This document shows, piece by piece, positions 34,360-45,103 of a stretch of 64,000 nucleotides of DNA. Each line of letters opens with the position of its first letter. Within the stretch, counting starts at the first letter, position 1. The stretch covers positions 57,282,639 to 57,346,638 of the forward strand of contig CM031620.1 in the NCBI GenBank assembly GCA_018398815.1, given 5' to 3'. Origin of the DNA: Conus ventricosus. Its lineage: Eukaryota > Mollusca > Gastropoda > Neogastropoda > Conidae. The notes under the pieces were generated by a model. That model was not told the DNA's origin, ran no database searches, and worked only from the letters and a program-made list of their open reading frames with translations. A program made the translations under genes and the position numbers.

Positions 34360-35620
34360 ATGTTACATGCATATGGCTCGATTCTTGACCCGCATAGAAG
34401 ACTGAAAGAACCCTTTGGCGTGAAGGGAAATAAACGGAATATTACTGTTCAAATAATCCATCTACTATTGATGCAGATCAAATTCTTATCTGTCAAATTT
34501 CGGACCTAGGAGCAGATGAAGTGATTGTGCCAGGCTCTGCGCGTCTTACTTTCAAAATAGTACTTGATTCAAAACAGACACAAACAGGACAGTTGTCCAG
34601 AATTTGGGGCGGGCAATTGTTAAGAAAATTTCTATAAACTTGAGGGGCAAGAAATATTTTCTTTACACAATGCAGACATATTTTTAACCTATTCTGATCT
34701 ATGGCTAACCGGGAATGAAAGGGCTGATCTTGCGTTTCAAGGAATCGAAAATGAAGAAGCACTAAAACATAGAATAGGCGCCGCAGATGTTAAAGACGGC
34801 AAAAAGTATGTAGCCGTAATTTTGCGTATGGAAATCGCTTTTCTATCCCTTAGATTTTGAGTTGTTAAAAGCGCATGCACCGTACTTTCAAGGAGCATTA
34901 AAAGACAGATTGTCATATGAACTAAACTTTTAATGAATACAACGTGTTATCAAATCATCAGACACCGAAGCAAAGTACAGCATTTCTGACATCTCGTTAG
35001 AGTTTGACGTTGTTAGCAACCCTAATTTAGCAAGGCTGATTGAGCAACAATATCAGTCAAAATTAGCAATATATTACGAAAGAGTGATTCATCATACAAA
35101 TATCCTAGAAGCAGGCAGACACTATATGGAATTTTAGTTTTAGTGTCGCAGCAAGATCGCTTAAAGGTATTTTATTGCTGTGTGAAGATGAAGAACCGTT
35201 CAAAAGAGCAAGTGAAAAGTTTTTTAATCCTAAAATAGCGAAAGTGCAATGTACAATTGATGGTAGTCCTAACCAAATTACGCTAGCGGGCTTAGACCTT
35301 ATCATCATTTTGACGAAATAAGAAAATTGTTTGGGGGTGGGAGGGGTAGAAGTCTAACAGCAGACCTTGTGTCTAAAGATTTACATCTTCACAATGTTAG
35401 GCTTGATGATTATTTAACACAAAATACGGTTTATGGATTGACTAAGGTCAACAGAGGATAATCAGTTGCATGGAAGCGGGAGAACTGTGAGAGACGTAAT
35501 AAACATTCAAATTGATAAAAGAAGAGAAGCGTATAAACCGCTTATGTACATTTGTTTTTAATATATGATGCGCAGCTGAATATTGAAAATAACAGATTAA
35601 AAGATTATACAATACTAAAT
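34360..35620 (+). pseudogene. candidate Polinton major capsid protein
   Basis: Starts at the ATG at 34360, 40 bp from the divergent start of the minus gene. The N-terminus contains GSILDPHRRLKEPFGVKGN. Further segments include TYSDLWLTGNERADLAFQ, IARLIEQQYQSKL-like text near 35030-35070 and KGILLLCEDEEPFKRASEKF near 35165-35220. It would end near 35620. The length of about 415 codons and the order of beta-rich segments fit a double jelly-roll major capsid protein, the shell protein of Polinton-like viruses. That identity is an inference and a structural search should test it. Six or more frameshifts. Confidence 0.6.
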
Positions 35621-35641
35621 TATTTTTATTTTATAAAAAGC

Positions 35642-36341
35642 ATGTCTGTTCAAGTTTATCCAAATGTGCCTACAGCGCCGCCAAAAGAAGAGATAGTAGA
35701 AACCCTAACATAAAAACCTTTAGATTAACAACATTACGCAAATGCAGCAAGTACTAGAGCAAGACCTTTCAAAATACAGCAAAACCAAACGAAGGTATTC
35801 TGCTGCCTTTAATGCTGTTACTTATGTTAATACTGGGGCATCGACTATAAGTGCTCTATCAGCAGGAACGAGTGTTGGTCTCTTAGCAACGGGCATAGGC
35901 GCACCCGCAGCTTTACCTCTAGGAGGTTTGTCTTTAGCTCTTGGCCTGTGTTCATTAGCTGTAGGTGCTGCTAGCAAAAAATTAAAAACTAAACTCCAAA
36001 AGCACACAGCTATGGTTCAACTAATAACAGCTAAACTTAGTTCGTTCAAACTGACAATAAATAAAGCACTAGTTGACTCAAACATCACGGATGAAGAATT
36101 TAATCGTTTACAGGCCGATTTTGATGACTATAAAAGACAAAAGTTTGATCTTCAAAGAAAGGCGAGGGCAAGTTTTTTCTCAACAGCCAGACCCCGAGCA
36201 GATAAAAAGGAATGCTTAAAAAAAGTAAAACGAAACATTAAACTCTGTTCTAAACAGCTCACATTAACAACGCCAAAGGGCGTTTATACTTTAGTTTATG
36301 AGTCCAAGCACAAAAAGACCGTTGATATTGATTCTGATTAA
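35642..36341 (+). CDS. conserved Polinton protein with two hydrophobic helices
   Basis: The start at 35642 (MSVQVYPNVPTAPPKEE) follows the capsid candidate by about 20 bp. One frameshift or stop near 35710 separates it from a clean 199-codon frame at 35742-36341 ending in TAA. That frame has a basic N-terminus, two adjacent hydrophobic Gly/Ala/Leu helices (about residues 25-75: TSVGLLATGIGAPAALPLGG and following), then a charged helical region rich in Lys and Gln. Proteins of this design occur in many Polintons; a membrane-penetration or virion role is possible but unproven. It is the best preserved gene of the element. Confidence 0.65.
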
Positions 36342-36397
36342 GCCGTTGTATTTTTTTTAATTTAAATAAATATGTTGGCTTAGAAAAGAAAGACAGC

Positions 36398-39300
36398 ATG
36401 GCTAAGATATATGAAGGACAAGACGAATTTTTTGAAGGAATGCTCGAGGAGAGAGCGTTTTATCAAGAGCACTGAATGATATTGATTTAGAAGTCATTGA
36501 CCAACAAACGTACAGGCAAGTGTTGTTCATGCTATTTCTCAGTCCCAAGTAAACTAACATAGACCCGCCAGTTAAAGTAATGTTAGCTGTTTTAATCGAC
36601 TATGTAACAATAAATGAAGAAAATCTAGAAGTCTGGGTCTCGACTAAACAACAGACTATTCTTTCTCGTAATGATTAACACCCGGTTGGGCAGACGAACT
36701 GCTTGCACAGTTTGACGCTGGGCTGAAGAAGCTAAAATGAGAGGCTCTGGGTTGGTCAGAGGGCGAAGTCTTAGAGATTAGATTAAAACAGGCTAAGTAT
36801 GCACGATTGTAGGCAAGGCTTACATTCCGTACCCCGAGAGTTGGTTTTAAAGAGAGCAGTTTTAAACATAAAGAATTCAGACAACAAATGTTTCATGTGG
36901 TGTGTTCTTGCAAGGCTGCATCATGTCCGCGAACACGCAGAAAGAGTGACTAACTATCGGCAATACGCCAAAGATCTTAACTCAATGGAATATCCTTTCC
37001 TGTTAGTGTAGACCAAATTGATCAGTTTGAAGAACAAAACAACCCAATAACTGTTAATGTATACACATGGGATGAGGAAACAAATTTGGCGCCAATTAAG
37101 TGTCCAAGAACAGTCCAACAATAGGCGAACCAGCCAAAAGTCATGTGGACTTACTCTAATGTTTTCGCCAGCAGGGCTGCCCCATTACACATTGATACGC
37201 ACAATGAGCAGATTATTAGGCATACTTCAAAACATGAACATAAACAAGAATTCTGTTAGAAAATGTTTAACAAGAATTCCAACCGCTCAAGCCGCGCTTG
37301 AACATATAAAACATTGTAAAAGTTCTGTAGACTGTAAGACAGAACTAACTACACCCCCTCCAGGATCTAAAGTTAGTTTTAGAACTGGAAACGGCTGCAA
37401 ACAAGTCCATACGTAGTTTACGCAGACTTCGAGTCGCTTATTGTTCCTTATGAAGGGCCAGCACCACAAAAACTTCGAAAAACAGTCTTAATGAGTAATC
37501 ATCAGATTTGTTCATTTGCCTTCATTAATGTTAGGTCGGATGGCGTTTATTCAGAACCAGAATTATATAGAGGACCGGATGCTGCAGAAACATTCTTAAA
37601 ACGCATGCAGCAAGTGCGTAACGCCTGTTCTAATAATCTAAACTTATCTGAAATCATAATGGCGCCTGAAGACAAACAACAGTATGACTCAGCCACGCAT
37701 TGTTGGATTTGCGGTTTTTGGGCAACCCAAAGTGAAAACCCCCCAGTAAAAAAACCATGTCACATTGTGGGAAAGTTTAGAGGTGCGCGCAAGTAATGAA
37801 ATCTTCAACAAAAGTTTTGACCCAAAAGAATGGAAGCCCTTATTCTTTCCAACTTGCGAGGTTATGACTCTCCCCTTTAAAATGCAAGCAGTAACCAGCG
37901 CCTTCGGGTGATGCTTTGCCAGTCATCAGAAAAAAGTATGGTTTCACTTTAAATACAGTTTTCTACGCTTATGAAAGACTGATGGTTCATTAGAGGCGTG
38001 GCTAGCCCTTTAAAGCCCCTGCCCAATAACGGAAAAATATTTTGATAAAATCTTTTAAAAAGGGGTTTTTACCCTTATAATTCGAACAGTTTGGGAAAGG
38101 TTTGAGAAGATACCTTCCCCTAAGGCGGTTCTTTTTAGTCTTAGAGGAAAGGACATCAGTGCTTGTTTACCAGCATTCAAGAAGCTGGCAGAATTTTAGA
38201 TTGTAAAAAAAGGGAGACTATCTGTTTCATACTTGGGCTGTTATGTTTGTTGGCGGACGTCTTTGAAAATTATAGAAAGCCCCTGCATGAAACTTTACAG
38301 CCTTGACCCCGGCTTTTATATTTCTCCCCGGGATGAGGGGGGTGTTTTTAAGTTTATGGAGTAAAATTTGTTTATTGTCTGACTACCAATGATTAAATGA
38401 TTGAAAACGGATTGCGTGGGGAAAATTGTATGGTCGCCCATTCTGTAAAGCAAAAAAACAAATATTGGACGACATAAACCCAAAAAAAGGGTCAACTATC
38501 TTAGTATTTAGATGCAAACAATCTGTAGGTTGGGCTAGGGCCAATCACTTCCAACGAACAAAATGTACACGGTACGATTAATATTCAAAAGGCATAAAAG
38601 TGGGGGAGCATTTTAACGCCTGATAACAGCGGGGTTTCATTTAAAAGTTGACTTAGAATCCTCTGAACTCCAGACTAAAATGATACCCATTGAGCAAAGT
38701 CTAAAGTGGTCCAAGAGAACCCCCCTAAATTTGTGCCTAATTTCGAGGAAAAAAAAAATTATGTCTGTCTTTTACGACTTCTGCAATTTTTTTAAAAGGC
38801 ATGGGTTGAATTTGACAGTGTTCATCGCATTTGTTTTGATCAAAAACTTCAGAAACCAAACTCATGAAAACATGACTAGCCCAAATCACAGATGCTCAGA
38901 AAAAGACTTTTTTAAGTGAAAACAACAGCTTTCGGAAAGACTTGGAGAATCCCCCAAGCTAAAGATGTTAGTTTGGGGTCCCCAGAGAGAACAAAGCAAT
39001 TAAGTGACTTCAAAACCCTATTATCAGGATTTTAAAAAGTTTTTTGATCATTTTTTTGGGCATTGTAAAAAAAAAAGTAAAATTAGAAAAACCTTTTTTT
39101 TGGGTTTACTTTTTTGAATTATCAAAGTTTTTGATGTTAGAGTTTTCTTTAGATACTTTAACCCCTCGACCGGGCCCAGAGTACTTTACACAGTACAGAT
39201 AGTTTTGTTATAGAATCCTATGAAACATCTATAAAGACATGGAAACCCGAAGGGCAAAAGGGGGCATGCGGGGGGGTAGAACCCCCGTTACCCTAAAGAT

Positions 39301-39620
39301 TCGCCTTTGCATTAAATCTAATAAAAAGGGTTTTAGGAAAGATAAGGATGAATTTCTGGAAAGGTGATCAAGGGTTTTTTGGGTTTAAGGAAAAAATGAC
39401 GTATTTCGAGCCAGGAGAAAATCATTGAAAAAAGGGAATATCTCGCAGCGTTGTGCATCAAACATATACAGACAACTACAAAGAAGCATTGTTTTGGGTG
39501 TCTTTCCCTCGACAAAGTAAAAATGCGATCTAATCTACATGAGTCAACCAACAGTTGTCAAAGAAGTCAATAAAACAAACACAAAACGGTGTTTGTTAAT
39601 CCAGAGTTTTCTATGCAATT
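36398..39620 (+). pseudogene. PolB: Polinton protein-primed DNA polymerase B
   Basis: Family B, protein-primed replicative DNA polymerase, about 1,070 codons (usual for Polintons). Start at the ATG at 36398. The N-terminal domain carries AVLNIKNSDNKCFMWCVLA (about 36855-36912). The exonuclease motif I YADFES has its DFE codons at 37425-37433. A CHIVGKFRGA segment (about 37755-37785) resembles the zinc-binding linker. The palm motif A region (DANNL-like) lies near 38505-38545. The YVCHL-like and RHGLNLTVF stretches follow at about 38758-38820. Motif C is STDSFV at 39193-39210, in place of the usual DTDS. Frameshifts are frequent and become dense after 37.8 kb, where homopolymer runs expand. 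The 3' limit is approximate. It faces the integrase gene tail-to-tail. Confidence 0.87.
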
Positions 39621-39639
39621 GGGGATGGGGGGAAACCGT

Positions 39640-40548
39640 AAATTAATTAAGCGGAACTGTGTTGGGGGAATTTTTCTGCATTCTTTTTTACAAAAAGATC
39701 TTGAGGGTGGCTGTTTTTGTTGTGTCAGTTTTTCAAAAAATACCGGCGGATTATCTTTACAATTTTTTTATTTCAATGGATCAAAACCCAAATTGGATCG
39801 GTTCCCCCATGCGAGGTGTCCCCCCTGCTTCCCCGGTAAAAAAAGGGACCTTACTTTCAAACCAAAATGATAAAAATTTTTCTGGGGGTACTGGAGTCTT
39901 CAGAACATTTATTGTTTTTTCTTTTTTTTGCTTGTATGGGTTTAGCCCCTTTAATTTTCATTATTCATTGCGCGCAAAATGAGGGCAGTCTTCTAACCCC
40001 TTTGTGTTGCGAGAAAAAAGCAATCAGTCTCTGTGATATGGTAGGGGGAAAATCTTTCGGTAACTGTTTGTTAAAATTTTAACTAAGCCCGTGATCTGGA
40101 AACCCCCGGGGCCTCTTCTAATATAACTCTGTTTTTAACAAAAATTGATCATTGGGGCCCTTTTAAATTCTTTTCCCTATCGACTTGAATCATGGGGGAA
40201 TTAAGGGGCCTCGTTGGTATTCAGTTTTATGGCAAAACAACCAGAAGCACCTTTTTTGTTAATGGCTCCGCATTCTTTGTATCTTGAATATGTCATGACT
40301 GTGAGGCGTCTTAAAACTTTTTCGTTAATCCCATCAGGGGTAAATATAGAAAATCCATTTGATGGGGGTCGTTCGGTATTGTTTCACAAAATGTGGTCTC
40401 TGTATTGTTTTGGGGCAGGTAAATAAATTTTCCAATCGGCTTGTTTAGTTAACATTTTTTTGCTGTTGTTCATGACTCCCGGCTTGGCTTAGCTTTTTAA
40501 TTGCTGTTTTCCCTTCAATATCCTTTGGGAATAATAGATTTTGTTCAT
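39640..40548 (-). pseudogene. INT: Polinton retroviral-type integrase
   Basis: rve-family DDE integrase that would insert the element, about 300 codons. The ATG at 40548 begins MNKIYYS, followed by a segment like KQADWKIYLPAPKQ (about 40440-40400). The first catalytic Asp sits in HQMDFLYLP at 40353-40355, followed in another frame by TVMTYSRYKECGAINKKGAS. The second Asp is in IQVDREKN at 40179-40181, 58 codons later. The region where the Glu is expected (about 40074-40086) is not legible because of an indel. The C-terminal part contains SHGGTDPIWV near 39795. Homopolymer-type indels break the frame many times. Confidence 0.85.
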
Positions 40549-40934
40549 TTTTTATTCAGCCCAATATTTGTCAACAAAAACACGACGTATACCAAGAAAT
40601 AACCCATTTCTTGATTTTTGTTTTTTTTGATGTGATAAAAGTCACTGATTTTTTGGGGGGGGCAATGTCTGGAGGTTTTCCTGTTACTAGAAAAATTTTT
40701 TTATTTCCCGTCACTCTTTAAAAATGTAAGCTGCTGCCCCCGTTTTTTCAGTGTGTTTAATAAAATCTAACGCTCAATCCTGACTTCAAGGCGTCTTTGC
40801 AGCTGCTAGTTCCCCATAATTTTTTAGTCTTTTTTTTCTCGCCCTATTTCCCCAGTTTTCTAAATGCGAAATTATTCCGCTAAAAGAAAACGCATTCACC
40901 ACAGCGCCCCCTTCATTATTGCGAGTGAAGCCAT
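40549..40934 (-). pseudogene. small unrecognised Polinton gene
   Basis: About 130 codons on the minus strand starting MASLAIMKGALW at 40934 and running, with several frame changes, through a segment like TGAAAYIFKE to just upstream of the integrase start. It reads as protein rather than noise and is co-oriented with the integrase, but I do not recognise it. Confidence 0.35.
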
Positions 40935-42394
40935 TTTTTTATAAAAAGTATTTTTTTTTTTACATATTTTTTATATTGTCCCGGGAAATTTTTCCTGCTT
41001 AACTAAAAATCTTTCGTAGCAACCCAAAAAAGGGAAAATTTGCAAAAAACTTTGCTGAATCCCCAAAGTCTGTTTGCCCAAAATCTGTTTTAATCTTAAC
41101 AGGCTTTTACCCAAACATTGAGTATCTACACTTAGACCCAATAAAAGCAGAATGGTTACAAGGTTAGCAACAGTTTTTTCGGGGGTCTTTTTAAAATAAA
41201 AAAAATTTAATTTTTAAAAAAAATGAACTGATGATCTCCTAAATACAAGGGGCCTAAACTTCCCGAACTTTTGAAAAGCCCGTTGATGACCAAGCTATTT
41301 TCCCCAAAAGGAGGGCTGTATTCTTTGGCAGCATGGGAAAAAAAAAACAGTTCCCCGGAACGAATTCAGCATTGAACAGATTAAAAAAAATTCGCCGCAA
41401 AAGACATTTTAAAATATCAAACAGGGATGAAGCGCAGCTGGGGGCTGAATGGGGAAAAGTGTGGGGCAACGGTTCTTGTTTGTACACAAATATTAGTAAT
41501 TGCGCCCATTGATTCTAAACAGGTTTTTAGTATGATTTAACGAGGATCCAGTTTTAACAAAGTCATTAAGTTTTTGGGTGTGATCTGTATTAAAAATTTT
41601 GGAACAAATTTGCCAGTATCAGGGGATTAATACTTTTAATTCAATGTTTTTGTTTCCTTAAAAATAACGAGTGGAAAATCGAGAACAAAAACACTAATAG
41701 GTGGAGAAAGTAACCAAGCCAGAAAATCACAGAAAACGCTAAATAGGTGGGGCCTTTAAAAAATCCTGGCGTGTTGAAGCAGGAAAAAAATTGCAGGGGG
41801 AAACAGACAAAAAAAATTAATTTTACGAAATAACTCATCTGAAAACATAAACCGCCAGCGCCAGAAAAAGTTGATTCAATGCCCGTATAAAAACCCCAGT
41901 GATAAAAGGGGCACCAAAGTCTTCATGGAAATTAAATTTAAAAAACTGTTGCCATTTTTGGCCCCTTGCGTGCTGGGGGCGGTTATTACTGTTAAAAATT
42001 AAAAAGAATGGAACAAAAACAAAACAATCAAAAAATCTAAAAACCTTTTAAATACAAAAAAGACAACTGCCGCAAAACCTCAACAACAAAAGATATTTTG
42101 ATCCATTTATAAGCAATAATTTTTAAAATTTTTTTAATAAAAATGTCATGGCGTATTTAAAATAAAGTCAAAAAATTAAAACATGGAGCTAAAAAAAACA
42201 TTTCCAAGACAGAATAAATGGGGGTTGCTTGGATGAAAGAATTTCAAAAGACTATGCAGAGAACCCTGAGCAAACTCCTCAACGATGAGCTTTTTTTGAG
42301 GGTGTGTGACTATATTAGACATTGCTATTTAAAATAAAACATGATTGTCTTGTTTTTTTTAATTATAAGTAACTCAAAAAAAACTTGGTTGTAT
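40935..42394. other. damaged Polinton zone, gene content unresolved
   Basis: Homopolymer-rich sequence. A minus frame starting at about 42318 (MSNIVTHPQKKLIVEEF) stays open for about 45 codons. Further down the minus strand, 41838-41641 is strongly hydrophobic. No adenovirus-type protease motif could be read in either direction. The region may hold one or two genes blurred by indels. Confidence 0.35.
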
Positions 42395-42545
42395 TAAAGA
42401 GACTTAATCAAAAACTTAAAGAACTTGATCAAGGGGCTTAAAGTTACTTAATCAAGAACTTTTTAGGAACTTGAAGTAATTAATTAAAAACTTAATTAAG
42501 AATTTGGGGTACTTAATTAAAAACTTAATTAAAAACTTGGGGGAT
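42395..42545. repeat. degenerate ACTTAATTAA-type tandem repeat
   Basis: Repeated words 'acttaatcaaaaactta' and 'acttaattaaaaacttaatt' over 150 bp. A related word recurs at 43348-43370. Confidence 0.75.
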
Positions 42546-43540
42546 TGGGGGTAGGATGGGTACACGGGGGGTGGGGGGGGGGAGGCGTGCGTGGGGGGGG
42601 GTGGGAGAACGTCGGGCGGGGGTAGGACAAAAAAACACACAAAAAACAACAAAACAAAAACAACAAACAAAACCTAAGGCCAACCCCATCTAGTTTTTTT
42701 TGCCCGAACATTTAAAAATCGTTTTCCCGGGACACTGGTTTTTTAAACAATCAAAGCCCAAACAGGGGGGGCCGGCAATGTATATGGCAGCAAAAAGTAC
42801 ATGCAGATCGTTACATATTTTGAGCCCCCGCAGTGTGGCAGCGTGGGGGGGGGTGGGGTGGGGGGGTGGGGGGGGGTGGGGGGTGTGATCGTGGGGTAGG
42901 ACAAAACCCCAAACAAACAACAAACACAAACAAAAAAACAAAAAAAACAAACAAAAAAACAAACACCAATGCCACTAGACACACTGCGCCAACCACTCAG
43001 CATAGGCCCGTGGGTCTTCAGTCGCCGTTGAGAGGGTTTGTGGTCAATCGGAGAGTCGCCGATTGGCCTAGTTTTTTCAAAAAAACCCTTACTTTTTAAG
43101 CCCACGCAGTGTTTTGGATTTTACTGAGAGCCTTGCAGAAAAGTGTCGGAGGGCAGTTACGAACGTGTACGCCCCTAAATTGCCAGTAACAAACAGCCCT
43201 GTTGGGGCCCAGCCAGTGTGTTCGGTCGTTGCTTTGCCTTGTGTCACAAACCCCCCAAGGGGAGAAGTTTCTGAAAATACTAGTAGTACACCCGTCATGA
43301 ACATTTGGAGCTTTTTGAAAAGAATCATTTTTCAAAAATTAAAGCTTTTCAAAGTTACTTAATTAAAAAATGTTGAAGAAAAAAAAAAAAATGTTTCCCT
43401 TTTTTTTCTTTGAAGGAGGAGAACAAGGCCGCCACTAATTTTTTTTTGTCAAAAACTTTGCCCGGCCCTCATGATAAAAAGTATTTTTTTACAAAATCGG
43501 TCGTTGTCGGAAAATTTTTTCCCGCGAAGATAACAAAATT
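42546..43540. other. G-rich and unique filler inside the Polinton
   Basis: Two G-rich blocks (42546-42625 and 42843-42890) are each followed by 'taggacaaaa' and an AAAC-rich run, so they look like diverged duplicates. The 82-codon plus frame at 43114-43362 is unrecognised. Confidence 0.45.
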
Positions 43541-44510
43541 TTAATAAAATAATGGGGGTTTATATAGCGCCTTCCCCGGGACAAGGCGCTTTACAAAGGC
43601 AGAAAAAATGCAATTGCTAAATGTAAAGAAAATGCATTGAAAAAAAACGGCTCAGAAATGAAAAACAAAGGCTCTCTCTCATTCTCTCCCACGCGCACAC
43701 ACACTCTCACGCACAGACACAACAAACCACAACAGCCGCAACAAGCACAAACTACTAAGCAATCCACAAAATAACAAAAGTCAATCAACTATCTGGTAAT
43801 GACTGTCTTCTTAGTATTGTTTGAAAAGGTAGGTTTTCAGGGAGTTTTGAAGGAAGAAAAGGTTTGAGAATGTCTTAAGTCATAGGGGAGTTTATTCCAG
43901 AGTTTGGGAGCTGCGTATGAGAAAGCTCGTTCGCCATGCTGTTTACGATGGGGGCGGTAACTGGGAAAGCGGAAGGTCCTAGTGTCGGTGGAGGAGCGGA
44001 GCGTACGTGATGGGACATATACTTGAAGGAGATCGGATAGATAGGCAGGGGCATCGCCAGTGAAAATCTTGAAGCAGAGACAACAACATTTGTATTTAAT
44101 TCTTTCTTCAACGGGGAGCCAGTGCAACTTTTTCAGGAGAGGGCTGCAGGGTTGGGTCCTAGGAGATTTGCAAATGAGACGGGCTGCAGAGTTCTGTACA
44201 CATTGGAGGGGTTGGATGACAGTTGAGGGACAGCCAAGGAGAACACAGTTGCAGTAATCTAGCCTTGAAAGGATGTATGATGAAACGAGAGTTTTTGTGG
44301 CGTCTTCAGTGAGATAGGGTCGAATAGCAGCAATTCGTTTAAGTTCCATGTAGGCTAACTGACAAATTTTTGTGACATGCTGTTTCATCGAGAGGTCACT
44401 ATCAAGGAGAACACCAAGGTCACGAACAGTGTTTGAAAATTCAATAGTGCTGGAACCTAATGTCAAAGAAGAAGGGAGCGGATCAGGGCCATGATGTGAC
44501 CGCTTTAAAA
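43541..44510 (-). mobile_element. L2/CR1-like LINE, 5'-truncated, inside the Polinton
   Basis: The minus strand encodes the C-terminal region of an L2/CR1-type ORF2 protein downstream of the RT core: VRDLGVLLDSDLSMKQHV, SRLDYCNCVLLG, LQCVQNSAARLICKSPR, LHWLPVEERIKYK, PSRTLRSS and FSYAAPKLWNKLPYDLRHS. The open frame runs to 43837. It is followed by a 3' untranslated part ending in the stem 'aaagcgcct...aggcgctatat' and an ATT-rich tail at 43541-43560. The RT catalytic part is absent. The frame is intact over 220 codons, in contrast to the surrounding Polinton genes. Confidence 0.88.
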
Positions 44511-44721
44511 AACGGATGGCTTCAGCCATTTCTTGAGTAATATTAGTGTCACTTCCAGCACTGACAGAAGGCATTGAAACATCACTTCCCTGACTCGCCA
44601 TGTTTTTAACACACACAAGTTCTCTCTGAAACGTCTTTACAGCCCACCGGTCGAATTTAAAATGGCGGCGGCTGTGTATGGTGGGCACAACACAAAGTGT
44701 CACGTGATTTAAGCTCGGCAC
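43837..44721 (-). CDS. 294-codon ORF: unknown N-part fused to LINE ORF2 tail
   Basis: One uninterrupted minus frame. Residues 1-75 (from the ATG at 44721, with a second in-frame ATG opening MASQGSDVSMPSVSAG at about 44601) do not look like a LINE and are preceded by a GC-rich, promoter-like stretch containing 'atggcggcggc' and 'tcacgtga'. Residues from about 75 onward are the LINE ORF2 tail described above. It may be a chance fusion at the LINE 5' truncation point, or the LINE may have inserted into a Polinton or captured gene. Confidence 0.4.
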   Translation of the reverse strand: MPSLNHVTLCVVPTIHSRRHFKFDRWAVKTFQRELVCVKNMASQGSDVSMPSVSAGSDTNITQEMAEAIRFLKRSHHGPDPLPSSLTLGSSTIEFSNTVRDLGVLLDSDLSMKQHVTKICQLAYMELKRIAAIRPYLTEDATKTLVSSYILSRLDYCNCVLLGCPSTVIQPLQCVQNSAARLICKSPRTQPCSPLLKKLHWLPVEERIKYKCCCLCFKIFTGDAPAYLSDLLQVYVPSRTLRSSTDTRTFRFPSYRPHRKQHGERAFSYAAPKLWNKLPYDLRHSQTFSSFKTP

Positions 44722-44956
44722 TTGATTTGATAAGAGGCTTATGCGCAGTGAACATGACTAGAACTGACAAGCCGTCTCGTCATCGGGTGTGCGACGCCGC
44801 GTGGTCTCGCAGCAGTTCCCTGCCGCACGAACCACTGTAACCTGATACGCCCTGCCACAATCCACGAACCCTGAAATTAGGCCTGTGTGCACAGTGTCCC
44901 AGTCAAGCCATACATAATTTCTAGATTTAAGCAGGATTTTTTACTTTATGTTTGTT
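44511..44956. other. Polinton right-end sequence, no gene recognised
   Basis: About 450 bp between the LINE 5' break and the right terminal repeat, moderately GC-rich, with a CACGTG E-box near 44701. The only frame of note is the N-part of the chimeric ORF. Confidence 0.45.
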
Positions 44957-45103
44957 CAGTATGTTTGTTTGTAGATAATCGTTATTTTTGGTTATTGAAG
45001 TCTTACTTGTCAGAAAACAGGAAAAGGCGGCTTTTAGGCCACTTTCGCCCAAAAACTCGGTGGAGGGTGAAAGTGGCTTAGAGTCGGCATATTACTGTTC
45101 TCT
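44957..45103 (-). repeat. Polinton right terminal inverted repeat
   Basis: Reverse complement matches 29594-29739. The outer palindrome is less perfect than on the left: 'ggccactttcgccc' near 45038 pairs with 'gggtgaaagtggc' near 45065. Confidence 0.93.

Larger units (their letters stand above)
29594..45103 (+). mobile_element. Maverick/Polinton DNA transposon, 15.5 kb
   Basis: Self-synthesising virus-like transposon bounded by inverted repeats 29594-29739 and 44957-45103, beginning AGAGAACAG and ending CTGTTCTCT (Polintons normally start AG and end CT). Gene order from the left: packaging ATPase (-), two conserved genes (-), a conserved gene (+), a conserved membrane-tail gene (-), candidate major capsid gene (+), two-helix membrane protein (+), DNA polymerase B (+), integrase (-), a small gene (-), then a damaged zone and a LINE insertion. 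The size fits the family's 15-20 kb. An adenovirus-type protease, usual in the family, was not found. It lies inside a PLE reading frame. Confidence 0.95.

Noticed and set aside
35822..36007. minus ORF of 61 codons
   Set aside because: Shadow of the well-preserved plus-strand membrane protein gene.
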